A stretch of 45,352 nt of DNA. It comes from Paenarthrobacter nitroguajacolicus JCM 14115 (GTDB taxonomy: Bacteria > Actinomycetota > Actinomycetes > Actinomycetales > Micrococcaceae). The DNA lies in assembly GCA_001313365.1 (NCBI GenBank), contig BBFS01000035.1:1-45352 (forward strand), read 5' to 3'. Positions within the stretch are counted from its first letter, which is position 1. The number at the start of each line of letters is the position of its first letter. The position numbers and the translations under genes are program-made. Positions 1 to 10,787 of the stretch are shown here, piece by piece. The notes below the pieces were generated by a model that saw nothing but the letters and a program-made list of their open reading frames with translations, did not search any database and was not told the origin of the DNA.

Positions 1-192
1 TGAAGGTGCGGGGGGTCCGCCGTCGTGGTTTCCTTTGGTGCCGTCATCCCTGAAGGGACAACGGCCGAAGGTGTGACGGTGGGCCCGGGGGGGACCGTCT
101 GCGTTGACGGGAGAATCTGGCTGGAGGCGGCCACCCCCCAGAGCCAATACGCCAGCCAGCACGATAGCGGCAGGCGCAGCCAGTTTTCTCAC
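1..192 (-). CDS. N-terminus of an exported or membrane-anchored protein, cut by the left edge
   Basis: I do not recognise this protein. A GTG start at 192 (minus) follows a GGGG-containing stretch. It opens with two basic residues (VRKLAAP) and then an alanine/valine/leucine-rich stretch of about 16 residues ending near AALALG, which looks like a signal peptide or membrane anchor. After that comes a low-complexity region rich in threonine, proline, serine and valine, typical of a linker outside the membrane, running off the window. Reading it through needs one frame change at the C6 run near 133-138; the G7 and G6 runs nearer the edge keep the frame. It is divergent from dcd. The reading is tentative because no homologous domain is visible. 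Confidence 0.35.
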   Translation of the reverse strand, partial: MRKLAAPAAIVLAGVLALGGGRLQPDSPVNADGPPRAHRHTFGRCPFRDDGTKGNHDGGPPAPS

Positions 193-257
193 AATTACCC
201 CGCGAATGCTCGTTGCCCCCAAGTACGGGCGCGGTTCTACATGTCCGGGAACTATAG

Positions 258-321
258 TCCATGGGGGGGCGGCGCGGACAATGCATGGGGGGGTATTTGA
301 TGCATGGGGGGGTATTTTTGA
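258..321. repeat. Short tandem repeat in the dcd upstream region
   Basis: Two adjacent copies of a 19-21 bp unit (TGCATGGGGGGGTATTT followed by GA or TTGA) lie at 282-300 and 301-321. A partial third CATGGGGGGG block lies at 260-269. The second copy ends 5 bp before the dcd start codon. The unit could be part of the dcd promoter/leader or an operator array. The G7 length inside each unit is suspect because G runs are inflated throughout this window. Confidence 0.55.
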
Positions 322-325
322 TGCT

Positions 326-905
326 GTGCTGATCTCTGACCGCGATATTCGTGCCGAAATAGACTCCCAACGGATTGTTCTTGAACCGTACGACCCCGCG
401 ATGGTTCAGCCATCTTCCGTTGACGTGCGGATTGACCGGTTTTTCCGGCTCTTCGACAACCATAAATATGCCCACATCGACCCTGCCGAGGAACAGCCCG
501 AACTGACCCGGCTGGTTGAAGTGGAAGGCGACGAGCCTTCATCCTGCACCCCGGGGGGGAATTCGTACTCGGCTCAACCTACGAAACCGTCAGCCTGGCC
601 GACGATATCGCTGCCCGTCTCGAAGGGAAGTCATCCCTTGGGCGCCTCGGGCTGCTGACGCACTCCACGGCCGGATTCATCGACCCCGGTTTCTCAGTCA
701 CGTGACCTTGGAGCTCTCCAACGTGGCAACTCTGCCCATCAAGCTGTGGCCCGGCATGAAAATTGGACAGCTGTGCTTCTTCCGACTGACGTCCTCGGCC
801 GAGCACCCCCCCTACGGTTCCGGCGAATACGGCAACCGTTACCAGGGCCAGCGAGGACCCACCGCGAGCCGCAGCCACCAGAACTTCCACCGGACGTCCA
901 TCTAG
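326..905 (+). CDS. dcd: dCTP deaminase (probably the dUMP-forming actinobacterial type)
   Basis: Deaminates dCTP in pyrimidine deoxynucleotide synthesis; actinobacterial relatives also remove pyrophosphate to give dUMP directly. The chain begins [13 protein letters not shown] from GTG 326 and carries the family blocks [54 protein letters not shown] and the tail [12 protein letters not shown], giving about 190 residues, the normal length. Three errors break it: one T is missing near 538, three extra G appear at 555-561 (HPGEF reads as HPGGEF), and one G is missing near 696, which makes a false TGA. CCCC in EHPYG also reads as C7. The start is set by the conserved LISDRD beginning. I treat it as an intact gene with consensus errors, since the enzyme is normally present once. 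Confidence 0.9.
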
Positions 906-920
906 CCTCGTTTGGTGCCT

Positions 921-949
921 GTGCCGAGGGGGGTAGCTCTCGGCACTTT
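921..949. terminator. Hairpin between convergent dcd and khtU
   Basis: GTGCCGAG at 921-928 pairs perfectly with CTCGGCAC at 939-946 and is followed by TTT. It lies between the stops of two convergent genes, so it is a plausible shared terminator. The T tract is short, and that limits confidence. Confidence 0.5.
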
Positions 950-958
950 GGAGACTCG

Positions 959-2160
959 CTACGCTGGTGCGCGCTCTGTGTCCGCGGGGAGCTCCCGGCG
1001 ACTTCCGAATGGCCTTGACCACCGGTTCCACGAAGCGGGCAGCCAGAGGCCAAGGATGGCCATGATGAGTACGTACGCGGTGGCGAGTGCCGCAAGTTCG
1101 TCCGGAACTGCCCCCCCGGACGCAACAGCCAGACCAGCGATGACAATGGAGAATTCACCGCGCGCAATCAGGCAGCGCCAGCGCGGAAACGGCCCGGGAC
1201 GCGATGCCGGCCCGCTTGGCAGCCCAGAATCCTGTGAGCATCTTGGTAGCTGCGGTGATGACGGCCAGCACCAGGGCCCAACCAAGGACGGGTGGAATGG
1301 ACGTCGGATCTGTGTTGAGCCCGAAGGCCACGAAGAAGATCGCTGCGAAGAGGTCCCGCAACGGTTCGAGGATTCTGGTGGCGTTGTGGGCAGTGGCACC
1401 GGAAATTGCGATGCCCAGCATGAAGGCACCCACTGCGGCGGACACCTGCAGCGCCGAAGCGATGCCGGCCACCAGGAGGGCGAGACCGAGCACGTTCAGC
1501 AGGAAGACCTCGGAGTTTTCGCTGTGCACTGCTTGCGAGACCCGGTGCCCGTGCTTGAGGGCGATGACCAGCACCACGGTGACTACTGCAAGGGCAATTC
1601 CCACAGTCTGCAGTCCGCCCAGGAACCCCCCCACGCCGGCCAGGATCGCCGTGAGGATCGGGAGGTAGATGGCCATTGCGAGGTCTTCAAAAACGAGAAT
1701 TGACAGCACCACTGGAGTTTCGCGGTTACCGATCCGGCCGAGGTCCGTGATCACCTTGGCGGCGATTCCGGATGACGAGATATAGGTGACGCCACCCATG
1801 ACGATGGCCCCCACAAGTCCCCAACCCAAAAGCACGGCGAGTCCCGCGCCCGGAAGGAAGTTGAGGACAAAATCAAGAACGCCGGCCTGCCACGATCGCC
1901 GAAGGCAGTGACGAGCTCCGACGCCGTATATTCCAATCCGAGCATAAGCAGCAGGAGGATAACGCCGATTTCACCGGAAAGATGGGCGAACTCGTGCATT
2001 CCGTCCAACTTGACGAACCCGCCGGCTCCGAAGGCCAAGCCACCCACCAAATAGAGCGGGATGGGGGGGGACATGCCTATTCGGCCCGCTAATCGAGCAA
2101 GGAGACCGAGGCAGAAGACGACGGCCCCCAGTTCAACGAGGCTAGTGCGAGCGGATCCAT
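959..2160 (-). CDS. khtU: CPA2-family K+/H+ antiporter, KhtU-like
   Basis: A cation/proton antiporter membrane subunit of about 400 residues with roughly twelve membrane segments. ATG 2160 opens MDPLAL followed by SLVELGAVVF. Family features include IPLYLVGGLAFG, a GEIGVILLLLMLGLEYT segment, the GGVTYISSSGIAAKVI unwound-helix region, and a C-terminal ARGEFSIVIAGLAVA segment. It follows a TrkA-C protein with only 5 bp between them, the same pairing as B. subtilis KhtT-KhtU, so potassium export under the control of the partner is the likely role. At least three frame changes occur (near 2140, 1850-1900 and 1165). The C-terminus near 959-1030 is uncertain, but the downstream hairpin supports an end there. 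Confidence 0.8.
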
Positions 2161-2165
2161 TCCGG

Positions 2166-2652
2166 TCAGCCGTTGCGGAGGATGTCGGCTGCCGAGTCAA
2201 GACCTTCCTGCGTGCCGACCGCTACGAGCAAATCACCGGTGTGAAGTACGACGTCGGGTGCCGGCGAGGGGGGGACAACCTCACCTTCGCGCATGATCGC
2301 CACGATGGAAACACCACTCCGGGTGCGGATCTGCGCCTTGCCCATGGGCTGGTTGACGAAGGGTGAATCCGGGGTGATGGAGAACTGGCGGGTGACGATG
2401 CCCGGTATCTCGCGATGTTCTTCTGCCAAGCGCATGGCAATGTGCTGGCCGCCCAAGAGGTTCCCAAGCGTCGATGCTTCGTCTGCTGTCAACGGGATGG
2501 AGGCTTGGCACGTGTCGGGGGTCGTCCCAGGTGGACACGAACAGCTCGGTCTCACCCTCGCGAAGTTCCACCACACCGATGCGACGGCCCGACGCCGTGA
2601 CGAAATCCTTGCGGATCCCGAGGCCCGGGAGTTCAGTCTCATCCACGTTCAT
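2166..2652 (-). CDS. khtT: TrkA-C (RCK_C) domain regulator of the antiporter, KhtT-like
   Basis: A soluble protein of about 160 residues. The N-terminal part begins MNVDETELPGLGIRKDF and contains RRIGVVELREG. The C-terminal TrkA-C domain contains SPFVNQPMGKAQIR, SGVSIVAIMREG and the ligand-pocket-like ending DVVLHTGDLLVAVGTQEGL. In KhtT the RCK_C domain senses a nucleotide ligand (c-di-AMP in characterised cases) and gates KhtU. The gene is immediately upstream of the antiporter in the same direction. One extra C (CCCC read as C5) near 2530 splits the frame. Confidence 0.75.
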
Positions 2653-2716
2653 AGCTACACCCTAACTCTGTTGTATGGGTCTGGTACGGCGATAATGCTC
2701 AGCCAGTCCTATGTAG

Positions 2717-4134
2717 TTAACGCTCAGGGACCACGGCTATTTCCACCTTGGCCGGTGGCTTCACTGGCAGGATCACCAACAGGCCGGCCAGAAGGACCAC
2801 CATGATTCCCAGGATGCCCCAGCGCTGGCTTCACCTTCTGCCACTTGCGGCGAGGCGATGGCGATACACAGCGTGAAGAGCGTCGGTGCGAGGAAGCTGA
2901 CGGCCCGCCCAGTGGTCGCGTAGAGCCCGAACAGCTCCCCCGGACTCTCCGTGGGGGGGGCAAGCCTTGCAAGATATGCGCGTGAGGACGATTGGGCCGG
3001 TCCCACGAACAAGCAGAGCAGCAGGCCGAAGACCCAGAACGTAGTGGCACCCGGCCAGTCATTGCCAAAGAAAACGTAGTCGCCGTTACCCAGGACCAGA
3101 ATGGCCGTGCCTGCGACGAGGAGTCCAACCAGCGAGAGGATAATGACTGCCTTCGGTCCGATCCTGTCGTCAAGGAAGCCTCCAATGATTGCACCGACGG
3201 CCGCCACGACGTTGCCGAAGATGGCGAAGAAGATAACGTCCTTGAGCTCGAAGCCGAACGTCCCCCCCGCGGCGATGACGCCGCCGAAAGTAAATACTGC
3301 CGCCAAGCCGTCACGGAAAATAGCACTGGAAAGCAGGAAGTAGATGGTGTGGGGGCTGGTCCGATAGGTGGCCCCCCCAATGCGGCGGAACAACAACTTG
3401 TAGGACGCAATGAAGCCCAGCGACGCGGTGCTTTTCTTCACGGAAACTTCAGGAACAGCGAACATCACGGGAAGGGCGAAGATGAAGAACCATAGTGCCG
3501 AGAAGATGGCAACGAGCCGGATGTTCAAGGAGTCCTGCGTTGAAGCGCCAAACCACTCGAAGGAGGGCTGCACGAAGAGCTGAAGAACCAGGAGGAGCGC
3601 AACGATGCCGCCCAGGTAACCCATGGCCCAGCCGAAGCCGCTGACCCTGCCGATGTTCCGGGGGGGCGTAGATATCTGGGCCAGCATGGCGTTGTAGTTC
3701 ACGCCGGCAAACTCGAAGAAAATGTTGCCGAGTGCTATCAGGCATACCCCCAGCAGCAGGAACTCCGGTTGGGGGGGGAACACGAAGAAGCAGAGCGCTG
3801 TAAGGACAGCCGTTGCGGCGGTGTTGACACCGAGCCACATCTTGCGGCGTCCCCCGGCGTCGGAACGCTGTCCGGTGACGGGAGCCAGCAAGGCAATGGC
3901 GAGGCCGGCAACGGCTAGGGCAGCACCGAGCGCGGCCGATGCCGCATCTTCTCCGCCGAACGCATTGGACGTGAGGTAAACGGTGAAGACGAAGGTGGTC
4001 ATCACCGCTTGGAAGGCAGCTGAGCCCCAGTCCCAGGATGCCCAAGCAAGGATCTGTCCTTTCTTGGAAGCGACGGGTCCTGAGGCAAGCTCGGACGTCG
4101 AGTGGGAGGCTTCGGGAACTGCGGCCGCGTTCAT
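2717..4134 (-). CDS. MFS transporter, UMF1/Atg22-like family
   Basis: A twelve-segment integral membrane transporter of about 465 residues, substrate unknown. The beginning (MNAAAVPEASHSTSELASG, then WASWDWGSAAFQAVMTTFVF) and the GNIFFEFAGVNYNAML and FGLYATTGRAVSFLAPTLF segments are typical of the vacuole-effluxer-like (Atg22/UMF1) branch of the major facilitator superfamily, often placed among amino-acid or peptide exporters. The frame is open from 4134 to about 2840. A one-base change there shifts it, and the restored end reads GILGIMVVLLAGLLVI and then VPER before TAA at 2717. C or G runs of 7-8 at 2952, 3252, 3373 and 3660 keep the frame but probably add spurious Pro/Gly residues. Divergent from the Mrp operon across about 200 bp. 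Confidence 0.8.
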
Positions 4135-4337
4135 AGCTTGAATGCTATAGCGACAGCGGAGAACGGCGGGTAGATGACAGACCGCTATGTGGAGAACGAG
4201 GTTTTAAGCCATGCGCGCAGTCGGCTTCCCATGCCAAAAACTGTCGGTTCGCCTTGATAAACTAGCTAAACCGAACCCAACGTATGACCGCCTGCTCCAA
4301 CTTTTGACAATATGTTCCTGACTTTGCGGAGATAACA

Positions 4338-7300
4338 GTGATCACAGTTCTCGCCATCACCTTTGTAGCGGCAACTGTGGCGCCTTTGATCTTCAGCAAA
4401 CTCGGCAGGAATGCCTTCTATGCTCTTGCAGCGGTCCCCGCAGGTGCCTTCCTTTGGCTGCTTTTCCAGTACGGCCCTGTATATTCCGGTGGTGGCATAG
4501 AAGAAGTCGTCCCATGGATTCCCAGCCTGAAGCTTGAGCTCGCCTTCCGTATGGATCCCTTGGCCTGGGTGATGTCCTTACTGATCCTCGGAGTGGGATC
4601 CCTGGTTTTGGTTTATTGCGCCAGGTACTTCAAGAACAAGGACGCCGGCCTGGGCGGATTCGGCGCTCAACTGCTCGCTTTTGCCGGGGCCATGTTCGGT
4701 TTGGTGACCTCCGATGACCTGCTGATGCTCTTCATCTTCTGGGAGCTCACCACCATCCTTTCCTATCTGCTGATCGGCTACGCCCGCACACGTCTGGCGG
4801 CGCGGCGTTCTGCACTGCAGGCACTCATGGTCACAACCGCGGGTGGCCTCGCCATGCTCGTCGGCCTCATCATCCTGGGTCAGGCCGCAGGAACCTATCG
4901 CATTTCGGCGATACTGGACCAAGCCGGGCCGCTCATGGCCGGACCGATGCAGGGAGCGGTGGCCACCGCCGTCGTACTTATCCTGGCTGGCGCCGTAACC
5001 AAATCGGCGCTTGTTCCGTTCCATTTCTGGCTTCCAGGTGCCATGGCAGCGCCCACCCCCGTGAGCGCGTATCTTCACGCTGCCGCGATGGTCAAAGCCG
5101 GCATCTACATCGTGGCTCGCCTTGCTCCCGGGTTTTCGACGTCGGAGTTTTGGCTTCCCGTGGTTCTGGGGGGGCTGGGCTTGGCCACCATGCTCGTGGG
5201 TGGTTACCGGGCCCTACGCCAGACTGACATCAAACTGATCCTTGCCTACGGCACGGTCAGCCAGCTCGGCTTCCTCACCATGGTGGTGGGATTAGGACGT
5301 CCCGACGCCGCCCTGGCCGGACTCGGACTGCTGCTGGCGCATGGCTTGTTCAAGGCCGCGCTGTTCCTGGTAGTGGGCATCATCGACCACCAGTCCGGGA
5401 CCCGCGATATCCGCAAGCTTTCCGGCGTTTTCCGTTCGTCGCGGGCGCTGGGTGTGGTGGCCGCCATCGCAGCGGCGTCCATGGCCGGTGTGCCACCTTT
5501 GGCAGGTTTCGTAGCCAAAGAGTCAGTGTTTGAAGCCTTCGTCCACTACGGCACCGGTGATGGCGCTCCAGCGTGGGGGGGCATCTTGATCCTGGTGGGC
5601 CTGGTCATCGGATCAATCCTGACGTTCGCTTACAGCGCCCGGTTCATGTGGGGAGCCTTTGCCGTCAAGCCCGGTGTGGAACCTACCCCGTTCAAGCCCA
5701 TCAAACCGGCGTTCCTGGCAGCACCGGCCATCCTTAGTTTGCTCACTATCGTCTATGGATTATGGCCAACGCCCGTGGACACCTGGATCCAGCCTTACGC
5801 AGCGCTGTTCGCTGACGGTCCGGACGCGGTCGACGCCGGACACTTGGCTTTGTGGCATGGCGTCACCCCCGCGTTGGGCCTGACCGTGCTGACGTTCGCG
5901 GCCGGTGCCGCGATGTTCTACTGGCGCAACCTCGTTGCCCGTGCCCAAAGCCTGGTCCCGGACTGGGTGGACGGCGACAGGGCTTACCAGAACACCATCG
6001 GCGCGCTGGACGACATCGCGGTTTGGGTGACAGGCCGCACGCAGCGTGGTTCGCTGTACTTCTACCTCGCGGTGATCCTCACCGTGGCATTCGCGGTTCC
6101 GATGACGGCGCTGATCGTGGCGAACAAGCCACTGCCGGACGGCATGTACTTCATCGACCCGAACTCGCCACTGCAAGTAGTGGCAGGCATCGGCATCGTG
6201 GTGGGTGCCCTGGCTGCCGTCCGGGCCAACAAGCGTTTCCTCGCCGTGCTCATGGTGTCCGTCACGGGTTACGGCATTGCCCTCATGTTCGCACTCCAAG
6301 GCGCACCGGACCTCGCACTGACCCAAATGCTGGTGGAAACCATTGTGCTGGTTGCTTTCGTGCTGGCCATGCGCAGCCTGCCCGCTGAGTTGAGGGACAG
6401 GACCGGGGGGTCGGCTCAGGGTAATCCGTGTGATCATTGGTGCGGCCTTTGGCATCACCATGATTTTCGTGGCGATTTACGCCATGGGCGCGCGCGTTGC
6501 CACCCCCCCATCTCACTGGACTTCCCGCGGTTGCCTATGAAGGCGGCGGGGGGATTGAACGTGGTCAACGTGACCCTGGTGGATATTCGCGCCTGGACAC
6601 GTTCGGTGAGATCTCGGTGCTCGCGATTGCTGCCACCGGTGTAGCCAGCCTGATCTTCGTCCGCAGCCGCGGCGACCGGATCAAGACTTCGGAGGCCGTG
6701 CCGGAAGCAGCGTCGGGCGACGCACCGGCGTCGACCGTGACTCCCGCGACGGCGCCACCTTGGCCGTGGCGAAGAAGTTCACCGACGTGAGCCGCGATGC
6801 GTGGCTGGTTGCCGGCCGTACCCTGGCCCCCCCGAACGGCGCTCGATCATCTTCGAAGTAGTGACCAGACTGATCTTCCACTCCATGATCGTGTTCTCCA
6901 TTTATCTTCTCCTCGCCGGGCACAACCTGCCGGGCGGCGGCTTTGCCGGCGGCCTCACCGCCGGGCTCGCACTGACAATCCGCTACCTGGCCGGTGGGCG
7001 GTTCGAGTTGAGCGAGGCAGCCACCGTCAGCGCGGGGACTTTTGGGGACAGGACTTGCGACGGCGGCCGCTTCCGGTGTGGTGCCGCTCTTCCTGGGAGG
7101 ACAGGTGTTCCAGAGCGCCATTATCGAGTTCTGGCTACCGGTCTTCGGTGACGTCAAGTTCGTCACTTCCACCATTTTCGACATTGGCGTTTACGTCGTG
7201 GTGGTGGGGGTTGGCGCTCGATGTCCTTCGGAGCCTCGGTGCCGAGATCGACGAACACTTTGAAGGCAAGGGGGGGCCCCGCTGGCTGAGGAAGATGCCG

Positions 7301-7365
7301 CCGGGCATGCCGACCTCGCCGAGGAAGCCGCCGAATCCGCTGCATCCGGGAAGGGCAACGCATGA
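4338..7365 (+). CDS. mnhA: Mrp antiporter subunit A fused to subunit B (MnhA-MnhB)
   Basis: The largest subunit of the Mrp/Mnh Na+/H+ antiporter, about 1000 residues. The N-terminal part is NuoL-like: FWELTTILSYLLIGYAR carries the conserved membrane glutamate, and PVSAYLHAAAMVKAGIYIVA carries the conserved lysine. The C-terminal part is MrpB-like (FHSMIVFSIYLLLAGHNLPG, FLGGQVFQSAII, FDIGVYVVVVG). Start GTG 4338 has GGAG six bases upstream. Frame changes lie near 6410 (G run), 6505-6560, 6745, 6830, 7045, 7207 and 7270; only the restored frame links subunit A to B and reaches the TGA at 7363-7365, which overlaps the ATG of mnhC. First gene of a six-gene operon for pH and sodium homeostasis. 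Confidence 0.88.
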
Positions 7366-7865
7366 GCATCAACCTGACCCTGCTGATCGTCATGGGCGTC
7401 CTGTACGCCTGCGGGATCTATTTGATCCTGGAACGCAGCCTGACGCGCGTGCTGTTGGGTTTGATGCTGCTGGCAAATGCCACCAACATCCTGATCCTGA
7501 GCACGGGAGGGTACGCAGGCCTTGCCCCCTTGTTCGATAAGGAAACGAACCCGGAAACGTACAACGATCCTTTGCCCCCAGGCCCTGATCCTGACGTCGA
7601 TCGTCATTTCGTTCGCTGTCACCGCCTTTATGCTCGGCATCATTTACCGCACATGGTCCTGGCGCGTCAGGATGAAATCCAGGATGACCTCGAAGACGTC
7701 CGCGTGGCCAAGACTCCGAGCTTCGATGCGGAGGACGACGCCATCGTCCCGCTGGAAACGTCCGAATTCGCCATCACCCCCGGCCAGCCCTGCAAATAAG
7801 GACAGGCCCGACGCGACCGAAACCCCCCCAACACGGCTTCGAACCAGGAAGGGGGCAGCGCGTGA
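7362..7865 (+). CDS. mnhC: Mrp antiporter subunit C (NuoK-like)
   Basis: A three-helix NuoK-like subunit beginning MSINLTLLIVMGVLYACG and including LLGLMLLANATNILIL. The third helix, ILTSIVISFAVTAFMLGII, is only readable after removing one C from the C5 run near 7577 and restoring one base near 7652. The hydrophilic tail contains DEIQDDLEDVRVAKTPSF. As written it stops at 7799. Removing one C near 7790 and adjusting the C7 run at 7823-7829 carries it on to TGA 7863-7865, which overlaps the mnhD GTG by four bases, the same coupling seen between the other genes here. I prefer the longer end. Confidence 0.83.
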
Positions 7866-9486
7866 ATCTCGCAAACCTGTCGCCGCTAGCTGTCCTCCTA
7901 CCGATCCTTGGCGCTGCCCTGGCATTCCTGCTGATCCGGCACCACAGCGCACAGCGGGTTGTGAGCATTGGCATCCTGAGCGCGACCCTCATCCTCGAAT
8001 GCCTGCTCCTGGTCTCCGTGTGGGACGGCGGCACAACGTCCGTCACGCTGGGCGGATGCTGCCGCCGTGGGGGCGTGGTCCTCGTGGTGGACCAGTTCTC
8101 TTCTCTGATGCTGGTGGTTTCCACTGTGGTCAGCCTGGCGGTGCTCATCTACGCGACCGGCCAGGGCATGGCCGACGGCGACCAGGAAGCACCGGTCTCG
8201 ATCTTCCACCCCCCCACCTACCTGATTCTGGTGGCCGGCGTGTCCAATGCGTTCCTGACCGGTGACCTCTTCAACCTCTACGTCGGTTTCGAAATCCTCC
8301 TGACGGCCAGTTACGTCCTCATGACACTGGGCGGAACCGGACCGCGCATCCGGGCGGGCGTCACCTACGTTGTGGTTTCCGTGGTGTCGTCCGTGCTGTT
8401 CCTCATCGCCATCGCCATGATCTACGGTGCCACCGGAACCATCACCATGGCTGACCTTGCCATCAAACTTGCCGAACTGGATCAGGGCACGCAGAACCTT
8501 CTGCACGTGATGCTGTTGGTGGCGTTCGGCATCAAGGCAGCAGTCTTCCCTTTGTCGTTCTGGCTTCCAGACTCTTATCCGACGGCGCCCGCTCCAGTCA
8601 CCGCCGTGTTCGCCGGGTTGTTGACCAAAGTGGGCGTATACGCCATGGTCCGCACGGAAACACTGCTGTTCCCCCGGGGGGGATACCCTCAACGTCCCGC
8701 TGATGGTGGTGGCGCTACTCACCATGATTGTCGGAATTCTGGGCGCCTTGGCCCAGAGCGACATCAAACGTCTCCTGTCCTTCACGCTTGTTAGCCACAT
8801 CGGCTATATGGTGTTTGGCCTCGCCATGAGTTCCGTGGCCGGGTTGGGTGCTGCGGTTTTCTACGTTGCGCACCACATCACCGTGCAGACCAGCCTGTTC
8901 CTGGTCACAGGTCTCATAGAGCGGCGCGGCGGCAGCTCGTCCATTGACCGTTTGGGTGGCCTTGCGAAGCTCTCGCCATTGCTTGCGTTGCTGTTCTTTG
9001 TTCCGGCCATGAACCTTGCGGGCATTCCGCCGTTCTCCGGCTTCCTCGGAAAGCTGGGGCTGCTGCAGGCCGGCGTGGAGTTGGGGGACACCCTTGGCAA
9101 TCGTGCTGGTGGTGGGTGGCGTTGTCACCAGCCTCCTGACGTTGCTGGCCATCGCCCGTGTCTGGAACAGGGCGTTCTGGCGCAAACCCGAGGACGCAGA
9201 GTACCCGGACCCTGTGCTGATGACCCCCCGGCAATGTGGGCGTCCTGCCCCGCACCATGGTGGGCTCCACTGCGGGTCTGGTGGTGTTCGGAGTGGCGCT
9301 CACTGTATTCGCGGGGGGCCGCTCTTCAAAGTTGCTGACGGTTCCGCCGGGATCATGCTGGACCGCTCAGCGTACATCCACTCGGTCCTGGGCGATTCCG
9401 TTGAGGTGCCGCCGTTGGCACAAACAGACGAACCGCGGACGGGCGAAGCACCGTCACTTGAGACACAGCCGGGTGATGCCAAGTGA
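7862..9486 (+). CDS. mnhD: Mrp antiporter subunit D (NuoN/L-like)
   Basis: A second large proton/sodium-translocating subunit, about 540 residues, in the NADH-dehydrogenase-like superfamily. GTG 7862 follows GAAGGGGG. Landmarks are NLYVGFEILLTASYVLMTL (conserved Glu), AFGIKAAVFPLSFWLPDSYP (conserved Lys), GLLTKVGVYAMVRTETLLF, and IKRLLSFTLVSHIGYMVFG. Frame changes near 8055, 8680, 9085, 9230 and 9320 sit mostly in G/C runs. The hydrophilic C-terminus ends GDAK at TGA 9486, overlapping the next start by four bases. Confidence 0.88.
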
Positions 9487-10052
9487 GCCGCAAACCCATC
9501 TCCTTCCGCACGGAGTTGCCGCTCCTCGTCTGGTTGGTCATCGTCTGGGGGTGCGCTGTGGCGGGACTTCAGCCCGGGCAACCTGTTGTTCGGTGCCCTG
9601 ATCGCCGTGCTGGTGGCCAAACTGTTCTACCTCCCGCCCGTGGAGCTCAGTGGCAGGTTCAACATTCTGCGCGCTATTCCCTTCGCCTGATGTTCCTCGG
9701 CAAAGTGGTGGCAGCGAGCTTCCTGGTTCTGTACCTGGCTGTAGCCAAAGGACCCACGGTGCGTAGCGCCGTCGTCGCCGTTCCGTTGCGGAGCCACTCA
9801 GACCTGATGGTGACAGCCACCGGGCACGTGATCTCGTTGATCCCGGGCTCACTGGTGGTGGAAGTGGACCGCTCAACGTCCACGCTGTACCTGCACGCGC
9901 TCAACATTTATGAGGAAGCGGACATCGACAAGATCCGCGAGGAAACCCAAGTCATTGAGGCGAGATTGATCCGCATCATGGGCACACGCGAAGAAGTCGC
10001 AGCCCTCAATGCAGAACAGCGCCCGGGAATGGAAGGGGGGGCAACGCTATGA
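9483..10052 (+). CDS. mnhE: Mrp antiporter subunit E
   Basis: A small membrane subunit of about 185 residues required for assembly of the Mrp complex. It begins at GTG 9483, reads LPLLVWLVIVW and, after removing one G from the G5 run near 9548, GALWRDFSPGNLLFGALIAV, a typical MnhE opening. A missing C near 9688 (false TGA inside IPFALMFLGK) is the second error. The cytoplasmic part includes GHVISLIPGSLVVEVDRS and LHALNIYEE, both family hallmarks. TGA overlaps the ATG of mnhF. Confidence 0.87.
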   Translation: MSRKPISFRTELPLLVWLVIVWGCAVAGLQPGQPVVRCPDRRAGGQTVLPPARGAQWQVQHSARYSLRLMFLGKVVAASFLVLYLAVAKGPTVRSAVVAVPLRSHSDLMVTATGHVISLIPGSLVVEVDRSTSTLYLHALNIYEEADIDKIREETQVIEARLIRIMGTREEVAALNAEQRPGMEGGATL

Positions 10053-10330
10053 AGGAATTCGTACTCGTGGCAACGGCTGTGATCCTTAGCCTCGCCGCGG
10101 CAGGGGGGGCAATTGTCCGGATCGCGATCGGTCCGTCCTTGCTGGATAGGGTTCTGGCATCGGATGTCTTGCTGGCGATCCTGGGTGCCGCCCTGGCAAT
10201 CGACATGGCAATGAACAAGCACCTGAACAACTTGATGCTGCTGGTGGCCCTCGCGGTGATCGGGTTCATTGGCTCGGTGACCGTGGCCCGGTTCGTAGCC
10301 GAACGGAGGGAGCAGAGCAATGAATCCTGA
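10049..10330 (+). CDS. mnhF: Mrp antiporter subunit F
   Basis: An intact 93-residue protein with three membrane helices, the normal MnhF size. The signature IAIGPSLLDRVLASDVLL followed by IDMAMNKHLNNLMLLVALAV matches the family (conserved Gly-Pro and Asp in the first loop). The start ATG overlaps mnhE, and the end overlaps mnhG by 11 bases, which indicates translational coupling. Confidence 0.9.
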   Translation: MKEFVLVATAVILSLAAAGGAIVRIAIGPSLLDRVLASDVLLAILGAALAIDMAMNKHLNNLMLLVALAVIGFIGSVTVARFVAERREQSNES

Positions 10331-10716
10331 TGCCACCGGCTTGGATTTTGTGATCGACGCCGTCACTGCACTGTTCCTGGTGGTGGGCGCACTGATGTCC
10401 CTCGGCGCTGCTATTGGCTTGTTGAGATTTCCTGACCTCATGAGCCGCATGCACGCGGCCACCAAGCCGCAGGTTCTGGGGGGGTTGTTCCTCATGCTGG
10501 CTGCGATTGGCCTCCAGATGCGGACCTGGTGGGTATGGCCAGTCCTTCTGGTGGCGTGGATTTTCCAGCTCCTGACGGCCCCGGTTTCCGCTCACATGGT
10601 GGGCCGCTCCGCCTACCGCACCAAGCACGGGCATCGCGAAATGCTCACCAAGGATGAACTTGAAGCGGTTGTGCAGCGGGCGGCCGCGGGGGCAAGAGCC
10701 CGGGAACCAGCGCTAG
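10320..10716 (+). CDS. mnhG: Mrp antiporter subunit G
   Basis: The last subunit of the operon. ATG 10320 opens MNPDATGLDFVIDAVTALF; the hallmark IGLLRFPDLMSRMHAATKPQ lies near residue 35, followed by two further helices. As written the frame runs on to 10880, through a terminator hairpin. Removing one G from the G5 run near 10689 gives the short tail AAAGQEPGNQR and a TAG at 10714-10716, just before that hairpin, which I regard as the true end (about 130 residues). Confidence 0.85.
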
Positions 10717-10733
10717 CAGCAGCGGAAACAACG

Positions 10734-10772
10734 AACGCCGGGACTACCCTCATGGGTGATCCCGGCGTTTTG
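10734..10772. terminator. Bidirectional terminator between mnhG and the DUF4235 gene
   Basis: AACGCCGGGA at 10734-10743 is the perfect reverse complement of TCCCGGCGTT at 10760-10769, with a 16-base loop followed by TT. It lies between two convergent genes. The 10-bp GC-rich stem is typical of actinobacterial terminators, which often lack long U tracts. Confidence 0.7.
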
Positions 10773-10787
10773 TTGTGGTGCGGTTGC

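Noticed and set aside
912..1703. Open frame of 263 codons on the plus strand
   Set aside because: Its composition is low-complexity and Gly/His/Asp-rich, and it lies opposite the well-supported khtU membrane gene.
4135..4337. Sigma-70-type promoter for the Mrp operon (TTGACA near 4304)
   Set aside because: A TTGACA is present, but I found no convincing -10 at suitable spacing, so I did not list it.
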